From Armatimonadetes bacterium 13_1_40CM_64_14 (lineage in GTDB: Bacteria; Sysuimicrobiota; Sysuimicrobiia; Sysuimicrobiales; Kaftiobacteriaceae), in NCBI GenBank assembly GCA_001917855.1, contig MNEU01000082.1, forward strand, positions 1-45,286: a DNA stretch of 45,286 bases. The letters run 5' to 3'. Position 1 is the stretch's first letter. Each line of letters begins with the position of its first letter. Made by a program: the position numbers and the translations under genes. The notes beneath the pieces were generated by a model, which did no database searches, was not told the DNA's origin, and worked only from the letters and a program-made list of their open reading frames with translations. Positions 25,458 to 34,910 of this stretch are shown here, one piece after another.

Positions 25458-28400
25458 CTACGACGCTTCTGGCTTCGGCTTCAACGCAGGCATCTGGGGT
25501 TCCGGACGCGCCGGCTCTGCCTTGACCTCGGCCGCGGGCGCCGTCTGAAGTTCAGGCAGTGGTTCGCCGGCCATCGCCTTGCTGATCTCTTCGCCTTCCA
25601 GGCTTTCCCGCTCCAGCAACGCCTTGGCCACCCGGTCCAGCTTCTCGCGATTCGCAATCAGGATTTCCCGCGCGCGGATGTAGCACTCGTCGGTGATGCG
25701 GCGGACTTCTTTGTCAATCTCGTAGGCGATCTCCTCGCTGTAGTTACGGGTCTCGACCAGATCCCGCCCGAGAAACACCGGGCCGTGGCGCTTGCCCAGC
25801 GACAGGGGACCGAGCTTCTCGCTCATGCCAAAATCGGTCACCATCCGGCGGGTCAGATCCGTGGCCTGCTCGAAATCGTTTTGCGCACCGGTGGTCACCT
25901 CGTGGAAAACGAGTTCTTCAGCTACCCGGCCGCCCAGCATCGCGGTGATCCGATCCAGCAACTCCGTCCTCGTGTAGGTATACTTGTCCTCCGGTGGAGC
26001 GGAGATCACGTACCCCAGCGCCATGCCACGCGGCAGGATGGTCACCTTGTGCGGGGGATCGGCGTTGGGCAGCAACTTCCCCAGCAGGGCGTGGCCTCCC
26101 TCGTGGAAGGCGGCGATCTCGCGCTCCTTCGGGCCGAGGATACGACTGCGCCGCTGCGGCCCGGCAATGACGCGCTCGATGGCCTCGTCCATTTCGGCCA
26201 TCGTGATTTTCTTCTTATTGCGCCGTGCTGCTAACAGTGCGGCCTCGTTGACGAGGTTGGCTAAGTCGGCTCCGGAGAAACCCGGCGTGTGCTTGGCGAG
26301 CACGTCGAGGTTGACGCCCTCCCCGAGCGGCTTCCCGCGCACGTGGACATTCAGGATCTCCCGCCGCCCTTTGCTGTCGGGGTTGTCGACAACGATGCGT
26401 CGGTCAAAACGGCCCGGCCGCAGGAGTGCCGGGTCAAGGATATCCGGCCGGTTGGTGGCGGCAATGAGGATGATCCCGGCGTTGGGATCGAATCCGTCCA
26501 TCTCGACCAGCAATTGGTTGAGGGTCTGCTCGCGCTCATCATGCCCGCCGCCCAGCCCCGCGCCGCGTTGGCGGCCGACAGCGTCGATCTCATCGATAAA
26601 CACCAAGCACGGTGCACTCTTCTTGGCCTGCTCAAACAGATCGCGCACACGGCTGTTGTGCAGCAGCACCGGCTTCTCCCCGCCGAAGAACGCCTCATGG
26701 TCGCACCCGACGAGGTCGTACACGTACCCGTCGAAGGGCTTTCGCACGACCTGCTGCACGACGGCCTTCTTGTGTTCCCGCGTGCCAATGCCGCCCCGCA
26801 AGGGATTACTCGTTCGCCCGATTGTGAGGCGCCAGTAGGCCCCGTCGGGCAGGGGTTTGGACTTAATGATCCGACCGCCCCGCTGCTGCCCATGCCCAAT
26901 TCCGGCTTTGATACCGTGCATCGCACATAGCCATGCCAGCTCTCGAATCAGACGCTGGCTTACCGAGGTGATCTGCAGTTTGCCCTCGGCCGTCGTGTAG
27001 CCGTCGCCGCTCGCCAAACCTTCGAGATAGGCGAGGAAATACGGATAGGAGAGGGTCCACAGCTGCGGGGGGACCTGCTTGTGGTGGCTCCCGGTGCCGC
27101 AGAACCTCATAAAGAACCGACCAAGCACGGCGGAGTAATAGACCAGCCGCGTGGCATGGTCGGGAGTATCCTGGACCTGAGGCTCGAGGCTAAAAGTCTC
27201 GCGCATGAGCCGCGTGCAATCGTCGATCAGGTCGGTTTCGTGTGAGCCAAAGCAAAACTCTAAGCTCCCGTTCGCCCGTCCTTCCGCCGTGTAATACCCC
27301 AGTAACTTGCAGAGGGCCGGGGTGAGGGCAACCTCGTTCGGGATCAGAGTTCTTGGATATCGGGTCGAAAGGTTCCGCGGCCGATGCTTGCCCGACAACC
27401 AGTGACCGACTGTGGCCTGCGACACGCCCACCTGCTGCGCGATCGCGCGTTGGGACAGGCGACTCCCGTTCGCGAGTGTAAACGCAAGGGCGCCAGCAGC
27501 AACCGGGTCCTCCTCAGCAAGCGGCAACCGCATGGGCGCCGCCGACTCGAAGCGGTGGGCGCGCACCTCGTGCAGCGTGCCCAGCACCTCGTGGAAAGTC
27601 CGCCGCACCTTGACGGGGAGGTCCACGAGCACGTCGCCGGGCTTAAGATCACGGACGGCCTTGGGCTTGATGCCACCGTGCCCGCGTACGAAGACGCTGT
27701 GATCGCCGGTGGCGCGCACGATTCCGCCGAGGTAGTGCAGTTCATAGATCTCGTCGACGCGGTGCCGGTACACCCCGCGGACGCGTGACCACGCGCTCGA
27801 CTCGAATCCGAACAACCCTCTGAACCCCGACCTGCGCGGCCGAAAGCCCAAGGCCTCAACGCCCTGCACGGCGATGACGAACCCGTCCTGGCCTTCCTTA
27901 AAGAACCGATCGACGACTTCACTGATCGGGGTGAGCCGGATCCCTTCGGCACTCCGAATGAGTACTGGCGTGTCACCCGGCACCGAGGCGCCCACACCTA
28001 CAAACATCTCCACAAACTCGGATCCCGAGATGGAGAAGAACGGAACGCCGGCTTCCCCGGCCACGGCCTTGGCCAGCAACGTCTTGCCGCTGCCCGGCGG
28101 GCCGACCAGCAAGACTCCCCGCGGGATTTTCGCGCCCAACGCCTGGAACTTCTTGGGGTGCTTGAGGAACTCGATGACCTCCTGCAATTCTTCTTTGGCC
28201 TCGTCGACGCCCGCGACATCATCGAACGTGACCTTGGGCCGGTTCTCCGTGTGCAAGCGGGCGCGGCTCTTGCCAAAGGACAAAGCCTGGTTGCTGCCAC
28301 TCTGGGCCTGGCGGAGCATCAACAACCACAGGCCGATCAAGAGGAAGAACGGCAGCATTGTGGACAGTAAGCTGGGCCACAAGGCACTCTTGGACTTCGG

Positions 28401-28685
28401 TTCTACGGTGATCTGGGCGTTGCGTGAGCGCAAAGTTTCGAGGTACGAGGAGTCGTTCGGCGGCGCAAACGTGCGGAACGTCTGCCCGTCCTTGAAATGA
28501 CCGGTAATCGCCTCGTCGCCGATCGTGACATCGGCGATGCGCCCGGCTTGCGCGGAGGTCAGGAACTGGCTGTATGTGATTTCCTCGCGCGCCTTGGGAG
28601 TGCGCAGCTGCGGCAAGAAGAAGTAGAGCACGACCGCCAACAAGATGGCCCACAGCACCAGGTTCCGCACGTACCGGTTAATCAC
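25458..28685 (-). CDS. ftsH: ATP-dependent zinc metalloprotease FtsH, interrupted by an intein
   Basis: The precursor is 1075 residues; removing the intein (234-677) leaves 631, a normal FtsH. Order: membrane helix at about 7-24, periplasmic/extracytoplasmic domain, second helix at about 104-124, AAA domain with Walker A GPPGSGKT (195-202), pore segment MFVGVGA (227-233), then after the intein SRVRDLF, Walker B LVFIDEID, and the protease domain with zinc motif HEGGH. It degrades membrane and regulatory proteins. The start is GTG 28685 with AGGGGG about 8 bases upstream. tilS lies upstream, as in Bacillota, but hpt (HPRT), normally between them, is missing. The C-terminal tail is rich in Pro, Ala, Glu and Lys. 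Confidence 0.96.
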   Translation of the reverse strand: MINRYVRNLVLWAILLAVVLYFFLPQLRTPKAREEITYSQFLTSAQAGRIADVTIGDEAITGHFKDGQTFRTFAPPNDSSYLETLRSRNAQITVEPKSKSALWPSLLSTMLPFFLLIGLWLLMLRQAQSGSNQALSFGKSRARLHTENRPKVTFDDVAGVDEAKEELQEVIEFLKHPKKFQALGAKIPRGVLLVGPPGSGKTLLAKAVAGEAGVPFFSISGSEFVEMFVGVGASVPGDTPVLIRSAEGIRLTPISEVVDRFFKEGQDGFVIAVQGVEALGFRPRRSGFRGLFGFESSAWSRVRGVYRHRVDEIYELHYLGGIVRATGDHSVFVRGHGGIKPKAVRDLKPGDVLVDLPVKVRRTFHEVLGTLHEVRAHRFESAAPMRLPLAEEDPVAAGALAFTLANGSRLSQRAIAQQVGVSQATVGHWLSGKHRPRNLSTRYPRTLIPNEVALTPALCKLLGYYTAEGRANGSLEFCFGSHETDLIDDCTRLMRETFSLEPQVQDTPDHATRLVYYSAVLGRFFMRFCGTGSHHKQVPPQLWTLSYPYFLAYLEGLASGDGYTTAEGKLQITSVSQRLIRELAWLCAMHGIKAGIGHGQQRGGRIIKSKPLPDGAYWRLTIGRTSNPLRGGIGTREHKKAVVQQVVRKPFDGYVYDLVGCDHEAFFGGEKPVLLHNSRVRDLFEQAKKSAPCLVFIDEIDAVGRQRGAGLGGGHDEREQTLNQLLVEMDGFDPNAGIILIAATNRPDILDPALLRPGRFDRRIVVDNPDSKGRREILNVHVRGKPLGEGVNLDVLAKHTPGFSGADLANLVNEAALLAARRNKKKITMAEMDEAIERVIAGPQRRSRILGPKEREIAAFHEGGHALLGKLLPNADPPHKVTILPRGMALGYVISAPPEDKYTYTRTELLDRITAMLGGRVAEELVFHEVTTGAQNDFEQATDLTRRMVTDFGMSEKLGPLSLGKRHGPVFLGRDLVETRNYSEEIAYEIDKEVRRITDECYIRAREILIANREKLDRVAKALLERESLEGEEISKAMAGEPLPELQTAPAAEVKAEPARPEPQMPALKPKPEAS
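26655..27986 (-). mobile_element. Intein in FtsH with DOD homing endonuclease and HTH insert
   Basis: A 444-residue in-frame insertion splits FtsH between GVGA and SRVRDLF. Splicing blocks: block [11 protein letters not shown] (234-243, nucleophile Ser rather than Cys), block [10 protein letters not shown] (325-333, His329), block [14 protein letters not shown] (652-664), and C-terminal HN (676-677) before Ser+1. The centre holds a LAGLIDADG endonuclease with motifs [10 protein letters not shown] (461-470) and [10 protein letters not shown] (553-562). An XRE-like helix-turn-helix ([20 protein letters not shown], 411-430) precedes it and may help target recognition. The open frame and intact motifs suggest active splicing. 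Insertion into an essential AAA core is typical of inteins. Confidence 0.93.
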
Positions 28686-28782
28686 GCGTTAAACCCCCTG
28701 CCCACCGTAACACCTCATCGGAGGCGTTATACTACCCTCGCTTCGGAACTATTGCCCCTCGCCCCTGATAGGCGTTTGCGCC

Positions 28783-28811
28783 ACCATACACCCGCTGGCC
28801 CCGGCAATCAA
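28783..28811 (-). promoter_or_regulatory. Putative sigma-A promoter of ftsH
   Basis: TTGATT (28806-28811), a 17-bp spacer and TATGGT (28783-28788), about 98 bases before the ftsH GTG. A second -10-like TATAAC nearer the gene has no good -35. Confidence 0.45.
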
Positions 28812-28824
28812 GTCAGTGGTACCC

Positions 28825-30210
28825 CTACGGACCAACCCGGAGATGGACGACTTTCGTGCTGGCCGAGGTGATCTTGGCCGAGTCGGCAATCGTATGGCCT
28901 ACGATCCACAGGATCTGGCCGCGGGCATCGGTCACAAGCGGAACGCGCGACCGCTGCCACCGCGGAACTTTGCCATCTACAAAGATGTCATGCACTTTCT
29001 TACTCCCCCGCAGACCCAAGGGCGCCACCCTGTCCCCGGGGCGCCAGGATCGCACCCCGACGGCGGCGCCGACCGCGTGCGCGTCCAGGTACACGGCATC
29101 GGATCGGCCAGACGCCACTTGCGGCAGCACCGCCCGATCAAGCACCTCCGCCGTGACGACAACACCGAAGTCGCGCGCATCAACTCGCCCAGGAACCGGC
29201 AGTTCATACGTACTCATAATGTCTGACCCAGCCACAGTGACTTCCACCGTTTCGTACCCCCGCCGCACTGCACACCGTCCCACCCTGATTTCCTGGCCGA
29301 CCCGGCGGGAGGCGATGTCCAATCGTCCTACTGCACTAACGTCGCGAGGGAGAAGTTCTGTTCCCCCAATTTGTCGGATCGCGAGCCGCATCGCCCGCCG
29401 GACCATCTCTGGCGGCAGACCGTGCAGGGCCTCGAGGGTCAGTGTGATCGTGGATCGCGTCTGCTTCGCCCCCCCGACCACCCGCGCGGCCGCCGCCCAG
29501 AGCAGCCGGTCTGCATCCTGCGCCGCGGCGCCCATCTCCCACAGCAGCCGCCGGCCTTGGGGAACCCGGGTGTCAAGAGAGGGTAGCCAAGTTTCCCGCA
29601 CCCAGTTGCGCACAAACCGCTGGTCGCGGTTGCTTGGATCCACTCGCCAGATTAGGCGCCGGGCATGCAGGTACTCGACGATCTGCGCCCGGAGCGCCTC
29701 AAGCAGCGGGCGGACGACCATCACCGACCCCAAGGGGCGTGCGACGGGAATGCCCGCAAGCACGCCCCAGGGGGCGTTTTGCAGCAAGCGCATCGCCACC
29801 GTTTCGACCTGATCGTCCCGGGTGTGCCCAGTGGCCACCCGAGATGCGCCCGTGGCCGTAGCCACGCGCGCGAATAGTGCGTACCGGGCCTCCCGGCCCG
29901 CTTCCTCGAGCGAAAGCCTCTTGTCGGTCGCCAGCGCGCGGATGTCGACCGATGCGATATGTACGGGCAGGTCCAATTGGGACACCAACCCCCGCACGAA
30001 TTCAGCATCCTCGGCAGCGTCCGGGCGCAATTGGTGGTTCAGATGCGCGACGTGCAGGGTCAGATCGTACTCGGTGCGCATCGCCGTCAGGAGGTGCAGC
30101 AAGGCAACCGAGTCCGGTCCCCCTGAGACAGCGATCACCACGGTATCCCTGGGCCGCAGCAGCCCATGGGTCTCAATTGTGCGCCGCACCTTCCCCTGCA
30201 GATCGTTCAT
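28825..30210 (-). CDS. tilS: tRNA(Ile)-lysidine synthase (TilS)
   Basis: 461 residues. PP-loop ATPase motif SGGPDS (29-34), the HLNHQLR and GHTRDDQVET blocks, then the C-terminal TilS domain with RSWRPGDRVAPLGLRGSKKV. It adds lysine to C34 of tRNA-Ile(CAU) so that it reads AUA instead of AUG. ATG 30210 matches the family N terminus; the frame is open 16 codons further, into the tRNA terminator region, which is unlikely to be translated. It sits directly downstream of a CAU-anticodon tRNA gene on the same strand, with a terminator between. Confidence 0.95.
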   Translation of the reverse strand: MNDLQGKVRRTIETHGLLRPRDTVVIAVSGGPDSVALLHLLTAMRTEYDLTLHVAHLNHQLRPDAAEDAEFVRGLVSQLDLPVHIASVDIRALATDKRLSLEEAGREARYALFARVATATGASRVATGHTRDDQVETVAMRLLQNAPWGVLAGIPVARPLGSVMVVRPLLEALRAQIVEYLHARRLIWRVDPSNRDQRFVRNWVRETWLPSLDTRVPQGRRLLWEMGAAAQDADRLLWAAAARVVGGAKQTRSTITLTLEALHGLPPEMVRRAMRLAIRQIGGTELLPRDVSAVGRLDIASRRVGQEIRVGRCAVRRGYETVEVTVAGSDIMSTYELPVPGRVDARDFGVVVTAEVLDRAVLPQVASGRSDAVYLDAHAVGAAVGVRSWRPGDRVAPLGLRGSKKVHDIFVDGKVPRWQRSRVPLVTDARGQILWIVGHTIADSAKITSASTKVVHLRVGP

Positions 30211-30255
30211 AGGGATTATCTCGGCGGCCTCATCCTCCCGGCCCCGTGACGCCAA

Positions 30256-30281
30256 CAAAAAGGGGCGACGCTATGTCGCCC
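30256..30281 (-). terminator. Strong intrinsic terminator after tRNA-Met
   Basis: GGGCGAC/GTCGCCC 7-bp stem with a 5-base loop followed on the minus strand by CTTTTTG. It lies about 73 bases past the tRNA 3' end. A second hairpin (CACCTAC/GTAGGTG, about 30308-30326) sits between. tilS must have its own promoter or need read-through. Confidence 0.85.
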
Positions 30282-30353
30282 TCCGGTGTTTTCTTCCTCC
30301 CGATCCCCACCTACCCGCCGTAGGTGAGGCCCCGGGGAGGTCTTGCCACGAAG

Positions 30354-30430
30354 TGGTGGCGGCGGGGAGAGTCGAACTCCCGACACCGCGGGTATGAGCC
30401 GCGTGCTCTAACCAACTGAGCTACGCCGCC
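30354..30430 (-). tRNA. tRNA-Met (anticodon CAT), elongator type
   Basis: A 77-base cloverleaf with CCA encoded. Acceptor GGCGGCG/CGCCGCC, D arm GCTC...GAGC, anticodon arm CGCGG-CTCATAC-CCGCG with anticodon CAT, T arm GGGAG-TTCGACT-CTCCC, all paired perfectly. It resembles Bacillus elongator tRNA-Met more than initiator, since the acceptor first pair is intact. tRNA-Ile2(CAU), the TilS substrate, has the same anticodon, but its acceptor stem begins differently. Confidence 0.93.
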
Positions 30431-30451
30431 ACAACGTGACGCATCCTGTTC

Positions 30452-30457
30452 ATTATA
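30452..30457 (-). promoter_or_regulatory. -10 element for tRNA-Met
   Basis: A perfect TATAAT sits 22 bases before the tRNA 5' end, abutting the stop codon of the BsuPI-like gene. The matching -35 (about 30475-30480, AGGTTA) is weak and lies within that gene. Confidence 0.45.
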
Positions 30458-30928
30458 CTACTGCGCTCCGATGGTAACCTCCAGGGGCGGCAGTTTAATA
30501 TCACGTCGGGTCCCCACGTGTCCTGTGAAGACCGCGATGGCCTGATAGGAACCGGAATCGACCCGGCGCCCCTGATAGTCTTCCTGGTCCCACGTCATCT
30601 GATACGTAAGAACATCGCCGGGCTTCAGCGTGACAGTCTCGAAGACCTGGATGAAGGCCTTATCGTGTGACCACCGCCACACCTCGTCTCCGCGCGGACG
30701 TCGTACTACAAGGTCAAAATGCTGCCCGCTGGTGAAGGTGATCGACACCGGGCCACTGCCCGCATTGCGCACGCGCAGCGCGACCTCGACAGGCTGTCCC
30801 GGTCCGTACACTGCGTAGGGCAGCGAGGCGTCGAGGCGAAGGTGTCCCTCCACATGCTCCACGCGCACTGGACCCGCCGCGGCCGTGAGAACCACTGCTC
30901 CTACTGTGATCATCCATCCCGCCAGCAC
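30458..30928 (-). CDS. BsuPI-related secreted proteinase-inhibitor-like protein
   Basis: 156 residues from GTG 30928 (AGAGGAG 8 bases upstream). A hydrophobic N terminus (MITVGAVVLTAAAG) acts as a signal peptide or anchor. The rest is a beta-sandwich with PGQPVEVALRVRNAGSGPVS, FDLVVRRPRGDEVWRW and the C-terminal LKPGDVLTYQMTWDQ, which match the BsuPI family (intracellular proteinase inhibitor of B. subtilis). Here the signal sequence suggests export, so inhibition of a cytoplasmic protease is unlikely. It lies between rpoZ and tRNA-Met on the same strand. Confidence 0.8.
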   Translation of the reverse strand: MLAGWMITVGAVVLTAAAGPVRVEHVEGHLRLDASLPYAVYGPGQPVEVALRVRNAGSGPVSITFTSGQHFDLVVRRPRGDEVWRWSHDKAFIQVFETVTLKPGDVLTYQMTWDQEDYQGRRVDSGSYQAIAVFTGHVGTRRDIKLPPLEVTIGAQ

Positions 30929-31037
30929 AGTCACCACTCCTCTGGACTCGCTTCTACCGGAGAATACGCAGAGGGCGCCGTGGGCGTTCCGGGCAACGGT
31001 TGCAACGCGCGGGGGGAGAGTCGGGGGGAACGGTGCG

Positions 31038-31244
31038 TCACTTCATGCCGAGTTTCGGCATCTCAAAGCGTATCTTCCCTGCCGCAATCTCCTCGAGGGC
31101 GACCGTGACCGGGTTGCCGGAGTCCACTTCCACCATCGGAAGTGCCCCTTCTTTCAGCTGCCGGGCTCGCTTGGCCGCCACAATCACGAGCGCGTACTTG
31201 TTCTCGACCCGGCCCAGCAACGCCTCGAGAGGCGGCTTAATCAC
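31038..31244 (-). CDS. rpoZ: DNA-directed RNA polymerase omega subunit
   Basis: A 68-residue protein that is clearly omega: N-terminal IKPPLEALLGRVENKYALVIVAAKRARQL with the conserved RxENKYxLVxxAAKRARQ block, then PVTVALEEIAAGKI near the end. It helps RNA polymerase assembly. The start is GTG, with GGGGTGA just upstream. In Bacillota rpoZ follows gmk; here gmk is not next to it and the gene stands apart. Confidence 0.94.
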   Translation of the reverse strand: MIKPPLEALLGRVENKYALVIVAAKRARQLKEGALPMVEVDSGNPVTVALEEIAAGKIRFEMPKLGMK

Positions 31245-31424
31245 TTGTCGTCACCCCAGATGGGACTTCGGTGGGTTTCTTGAGGATAACAACTTATCTT
31301 ACCAGTGGCCGCAACGGGATTCAAGGGAAACCCGGCGATCTTCCACGATTCTGGGCGGTCCAAAACTCTAGGGGGGAAAGTCTTCCCGCCACGCCGACGA
31401 AGCTAGGGAGGCTTTCGCAGATTG

Positions 31425-31814
31425 CTACTTTCGCTTGGGGGACGGCGGGGGGGGCTTGAACCGGTCGCGCAGAGCGGCTTCAAGCCTTCCGATCAGTCCA
31501 AAAACCGATACCAACCCGCCCAGCACCATGAGGCCTATCGAGCCGAAGTAGAGGAGGTCTAACGTCCGGACGTAATCGGCGAGGCTGAAGGACGGATCCG
31601 CCCTCAACTGTGCCGTCGCCATGTGCACCTCGGGAAACACGCGAGTGTATATGTAGAGTCCGCCCACGAGGGCGGTGAAACCGATCGCTTCAGCCAGCAC
31701 GTCGGTGACCTTGCGGAGCGCCGCGCGGTACTTGTAGACTACCGGGACGATCGTGAAGGAAACCGTAATCAACTTGGCCCAGTCGACCTGACTGAGGTCC
31801 GGCATATTAGACAT
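31425..31814 (-). CDS. Small membrane protein of unknown function
   Basis: 129 residues with AGGAG 5 bases upstream of ATG 31814. Two to three hydrophobic segments are visible (about 16-29, 43-59 and 88-108), followed by a basic, proline-rich C terminus (FKPPPPSPKRK). No known domain is recognised. It is divergent from the MFS gene at 31937 and upstream of rpoZ after 180 bases; a weak stem with TTTT near 31365-31375 may terminate it. Confidence 0.65.
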   Translation of the reverse strand: MSNMPDLSQVDWAKLITVSFTIVPVVYKYRAALRKVTDVLAEAIGFTALVGGLYIYTRVFPEVHMATAQLRADPSFSLADYVRTLDLLYFGSIGLMVLGGLVSVFGLIGRLEAALRDRFKPPPPSPKRK

Positions 31815-31936
31815 TCTAACTCCTACCTAGGGATAATAGCTGGGGTTGCACTAATCTCCTTCCCTGAATATCATGAACAAAGACATGGCGGCTGGGCGTT
31901 CCAACCCGGCCGCCGGTCCGTTCGATTCCACCACTG

Positions 31937-33163
31937 ATGCCTTCTCCTGTCCAGCCGTCCTCTGCTCCTCCCCCCACCCCCCCACGCATCCACGGCCTTG
32001 GCCTCATCGGCTTGGGTGCAGTCTTCTCCATCACGCTCACGGCGCCGGTCACCTCGCTCTATCTGGACCGCCTCGGCCTCTCGACGGTGCACATCGGCGG
32101 CATCATTGGGGCGATATCGTTAGCCCTGATCGTATCGGAAGTCCTCGCGCTGGGTGCGAGCTCCTGGATGGGCCGTCGTCTCACCGTGCTCGCAAGCCTC
32201 GGGGGCAGCGCGATAATGTTCAGTTGCTTCCCACTCGCGGGATCGCTGGCTGCCCTCTATGTAACGCGGCTGATCCTTGGAGCGGCGCGCGGGCTCCTCT
32301 GGCCGGTTCTGTTCGCCGAGGTCGCCGAAGCCGGCGCATCGGCGCAAGTCCAGGCCTTGTTCGCCCTGTTCTGGCTGTACTTCGGAGTCGGGCAGCTGCT
32401 CGGCCCAGCAGTCGGCGGGTGGTTGGGCCAACAGGTTTCCCTCACGGCGCCGTTCTTCGGCGCCGCCGTTGCGTCCCTCGCCACCGCCGCGGCCGCAGGC
32501 GCCGTCCGGCCAGTGCGGGACATAAGTCCTAACCCGCTTCCCTCCTATGCGGCGTTGCTCCGGCAGTCGCCTGCTGTATGGCGTGCGTGGCTGTTAATTG
32601 TCTGCAATACTGTCGTGTTTGGCGTTTACACGACATTTCTTCCTCTATACGCCGTCGGCCGAGGGCGCACCCCGGAAGAAGTCGGCCTTGTGTTCACGGG
32701 CGGGGGTGTCGCATTCATCATCACGCAGGTAATACTGCACAGGATTCCAGTGCGAGTGTCGGCCGAGCGGTTGCTGATTCTTTCTTTCCTCGCGCGCGGG
32801 GTCGGCGTGGGCATCACACCGTGGCTGGGATCGTTCTGGGAGCTGTTTACCGTAAACTTCTTCACCTCCATCCTGGGTGCTGCGATTCCGCCAGCTCTCT
32901 CCAAGCGCATCACGGATCGCGCGCCGCGCGACAATCTCGTCGCGGCGATGGGGGGCCTCAATGCGGCCGCCGATTTGGGCTTTTTTGTGGGTCCGGTGGT
33001 GGGTGGAGTTCTGGCGGGAGGGGGGGTGCAGTGGGCGTTTGCGCTGGTTCCCGCAGTCACCCTACTCGCGCTAATCTTGCTTGTCGCAGACCCCGCTCAC
33101 TCTCAGGGGGAACGGCCATCTTTCGCTACGCTCGAAGGAGACGGTCCACCACCATCACAGTGA
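31937..33163 (+). CDS. MFS transporter
   Basis: 408 residues with about 12 membrane helices and a proline-rich N terminus. The MFS signature after helix 2-3 is weak (SSWMGRRLTVLAS), and the central loop (PVRDISPNPLPSYAALLRQ) separates the two bundles. It most resembles drug/unknown-substrate exporters of the YbjJ/SetA-like group. No Shine-Dalgarno is seen before ATG 31937, so a later start is possible. Its stop codon lies 38 bases inside the end of the convergent ctaAB gene. Confidence 0.85.
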   Translation: MPSPVQPSSAPPPTPPRIHGLGLIGLGAVFSITLTAPVTSLYLDRLGLSTVHIGGIIGAISLALIVSEVLALGASSWMGRRLTVLASLGGSAIMFSCFPLAGSLAALYVTRLILGAARGLLWPVLFAEVAEAGASAQVQALFALFWLYFGVGQLLGPAVGGWLGQQVSLTAPFFGAAVASLATAAAAGAVRPVRDISPNPLPSYAALLRQSPAVWRAWLLIVCNTVVFGVYTTFLPLYAVGRGRTPEEVGLVFTGGGVAFIITQVILHRIPVRVSAERLLILSFLARGVGVGITPWLGSFWELFTVNFFTSILGAAIPPALSKRITDRAPRDNLVAAMGGLNAAADLGFFVGPVVGGVLAGGGVQWAFALVPAVTLLALILLVADPAHSQGERPSFATLEGDGPPPSQ

Positions 33164-34910
33164 ACAACAAGGCCAAGTAGACGATCGAGTAGCCGAAAAC
33201 GCGCATGGCAGCCGTCGGCGTGCGCTGGCGCCACAAACGCATGGCCAGCGCCACAAACAGTCCCCCGAGCACAGCAGCCGACAGCCCATACACGCGGCCC
33301 ATACTTCCCACAGGAACGAGCAGGAGCGTGGAGAGCACCAAGACGACCGTGTAGATCAGAATTTGCCGCCTCGTCTCACTTTCGCCAGAGACCACCGGGA
33401 GCATCGGGACGTGAGCACGCGCATAGTCGTCGCGACGGAATAGCGCCAGCGCCCAAAAATGCGGCGGAGTCCACAAGAAGACGATGAGAAAGAGGACTGC
33501 AGCGGCCGGGTCCAAACGGCCCGTCGCCGCGGCCCACCCCACCAGCGGGGGCACGGCGCCGGCGGCACCCCCGATCACGATGTTCTGTGGGGTGGAACGC
33601 TTGAGCCACACGGTGTATACAAAGACGTAGAAAAGGAGCGCCGCGAGGGACAGGATAGCGGCCAGCAAGTTGACGAACGAGGCCATCTCCACGAAGGCGG
33701 CCGTCCCAAGCAGTACCGCAAACGCAAATGCAAACGGCGCAGCCACTCGCCCAGAAGGAATCGGTCGCTTTCGCGTGCGGGTCATGAGGGCGTCGATGTC
33801 CCGTTCAAGCACCTGGTTGATGGCATTGGCTGCACCTGCGGACATCGCGCCACCGGCCAGCGTGAAGACGATCAGCCACGGCGAGACTCGCCCGGGGGCG
33901 GCGACGAGCATAGAGGCGAACGCGGTAACGAGTAACAGGACAATGATCCGGGGTTTGGTCAGGGCTAAATAATCCATCACTCGGTGCATGCGCGGCCGGC
34001 CAGGTTCCCCAGCGTATTCAGGCCGATAGGGTTCCGACTCCGGCAGCGCATGCGCAAGTACAGCAAGCACAACGAGGGTGGCAAACAGTGCGACTGCCGT
34101 CGCGAGGTGGGCGACGGTCATGGCCTCGGCGAGTCGGTATTCGACGCTCAATCCTCCAAGGATCATCTGCACGATCAGTAAGCCCACGGCAATCGCGGAC
34201 GCTGCCTGCAACTCGGGCCGACGGGTCTGAGTGCGGTATGCGGCGGTGGCGGTCACAATGATGAACACCCCCGTGAGGAGGGCCGCAAAGCGGTGCAGGA
34301 GGTGCGCGCTGACATGGCCCGTGAGCGATGGAACGAGTTGGCCGTAGCATAGGGGCCAGTCGGGACAGGCTAGCCCGGCTCCACTAGCACTCACGTAGCC
34401 GCCGATGAGCACAAGGAGGTATGTGGCCGCAACCGTGCCGATCGCCAACGTCCGGAAGGGGTCCCTTCGTCTTACCGCACGCTGCCCGACCATCGATGTA
34501 ACGGCGAGCACAATCAACGTGGCGAAGAACCCCATCGCCGCACCCAAATGGGCCACCACAATCCAGACCGTCAACTCATGCCGAACCGTGAGAGCCCCCA
34601 ACCCGACCTGGACAACCACAAGCCCCAAGGCTAAAAACCCAAGCCTAGGAATCTCCCTCTTGTCCGCCCTGCGGAGCCGCCACGCCAAGATCGCAAGGGC
34701 CACAGTTAGCAGCCCGACGATAGCAGCAACAAACCGGTGACACCACTCAATGATCACCAAGGGGTCCAGCGGGGGAAGAAGCCGACCGCGGCATAGCGGC
34801 CAATCCGGGCAAGCCAAGCCCGCCCCAGTGGCACGCACCAACCCGCCCAATACCATGAGAACGTACGTGGCGACGACCGCTACCGCGACAAGCCTAGAAA
34901 ACCCCTTCAT
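33126..34910 (-). CDS. ctaAB: Fused heme A synthase (CtaA/Cox15) - heme O synthase (CtaB)
   Basis: 594 residues, two enzymes in one membrane protein. Residues 1-~290 are CtaA: two similar four-helix halves, each with the paired cysteines ACPDWPLC (33-40 and 181-188), and heme-ligand histidines (H58, H121, H206 and VAHL near 268). Residues ~310-594 are CtaB, a UbiA-type farnesyltransferase with the NQVLERDIDALMTRTRKRPI Asp-rich site and DDYARAHVPMLPVV. CtaB makes heme O from protoheme and CtaA oxidises it to heme A, so consecutive steps are joined. The product is for an aa3-type oxidase (aerobic respiration). No ctaC-F genes are in the window. Confidence 0.95.
   Translation of the reverse strand: MKGFSRLVAVAVVATYVLMVLGGLVRATGAGLACPDWPLCRGRLLPPLDPLVIIEWCHRFVAAIVGLLTVALAILAWRLRRADKREIPRLGFLALGLVVVQVGLGALTVRHELTVWIVVAHLGAAMGFFATLIVLAVTSMVGQRAVRRRDPFRTLAIGTVAATYLLVLIGGYVSASGAGLACPDWPLCYGQLVPSLTGHVSAHLLHRFAALLTGVFIIVTATAAYRTQTRRPELQAASAIAVGLLIVQMILGGLSVEYRLAEAMTVAHLATAVALFATLVVLAVLAHALPESEPYRPEYAGEPGRPRMHRVMDYLALTKPRIIVLLLVTAFASMLVAAPGRVSPWLIVFTLAGGAMSAGAANAINQVLERDIDALMTRTRKRPIPSGRVAAPFAFAFAVLLGTAAFVEMASFVNLLAAILSLAALLFYVFVYTVWLKRSTPQNIVIGGAAGAVPPLVGWAAATGRLDPAAAVLFLIVFLWTPPHFWALALFRRDDYARAHVPMLPVVSGESETRRQILIYTVVLVLSTLLLVPVGSMGRVYGLSAAVLGGLFVALAMRLWRQRTPTAAMRVFGYSIVYLALLFTVMVVDRLLRA

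Noticed and set aside
30354-30430. tRNA-Ile2 or initiator tRNA-Met identity
   Set aside because: The acceptor stem is fully paired at the first position and the body matches Bacillus elongator tRNA-Met.
31240-31320. A sigma-A promoter for rpoZ
   Set aside because: Only partial -35/-10 matches with wrong spacing.
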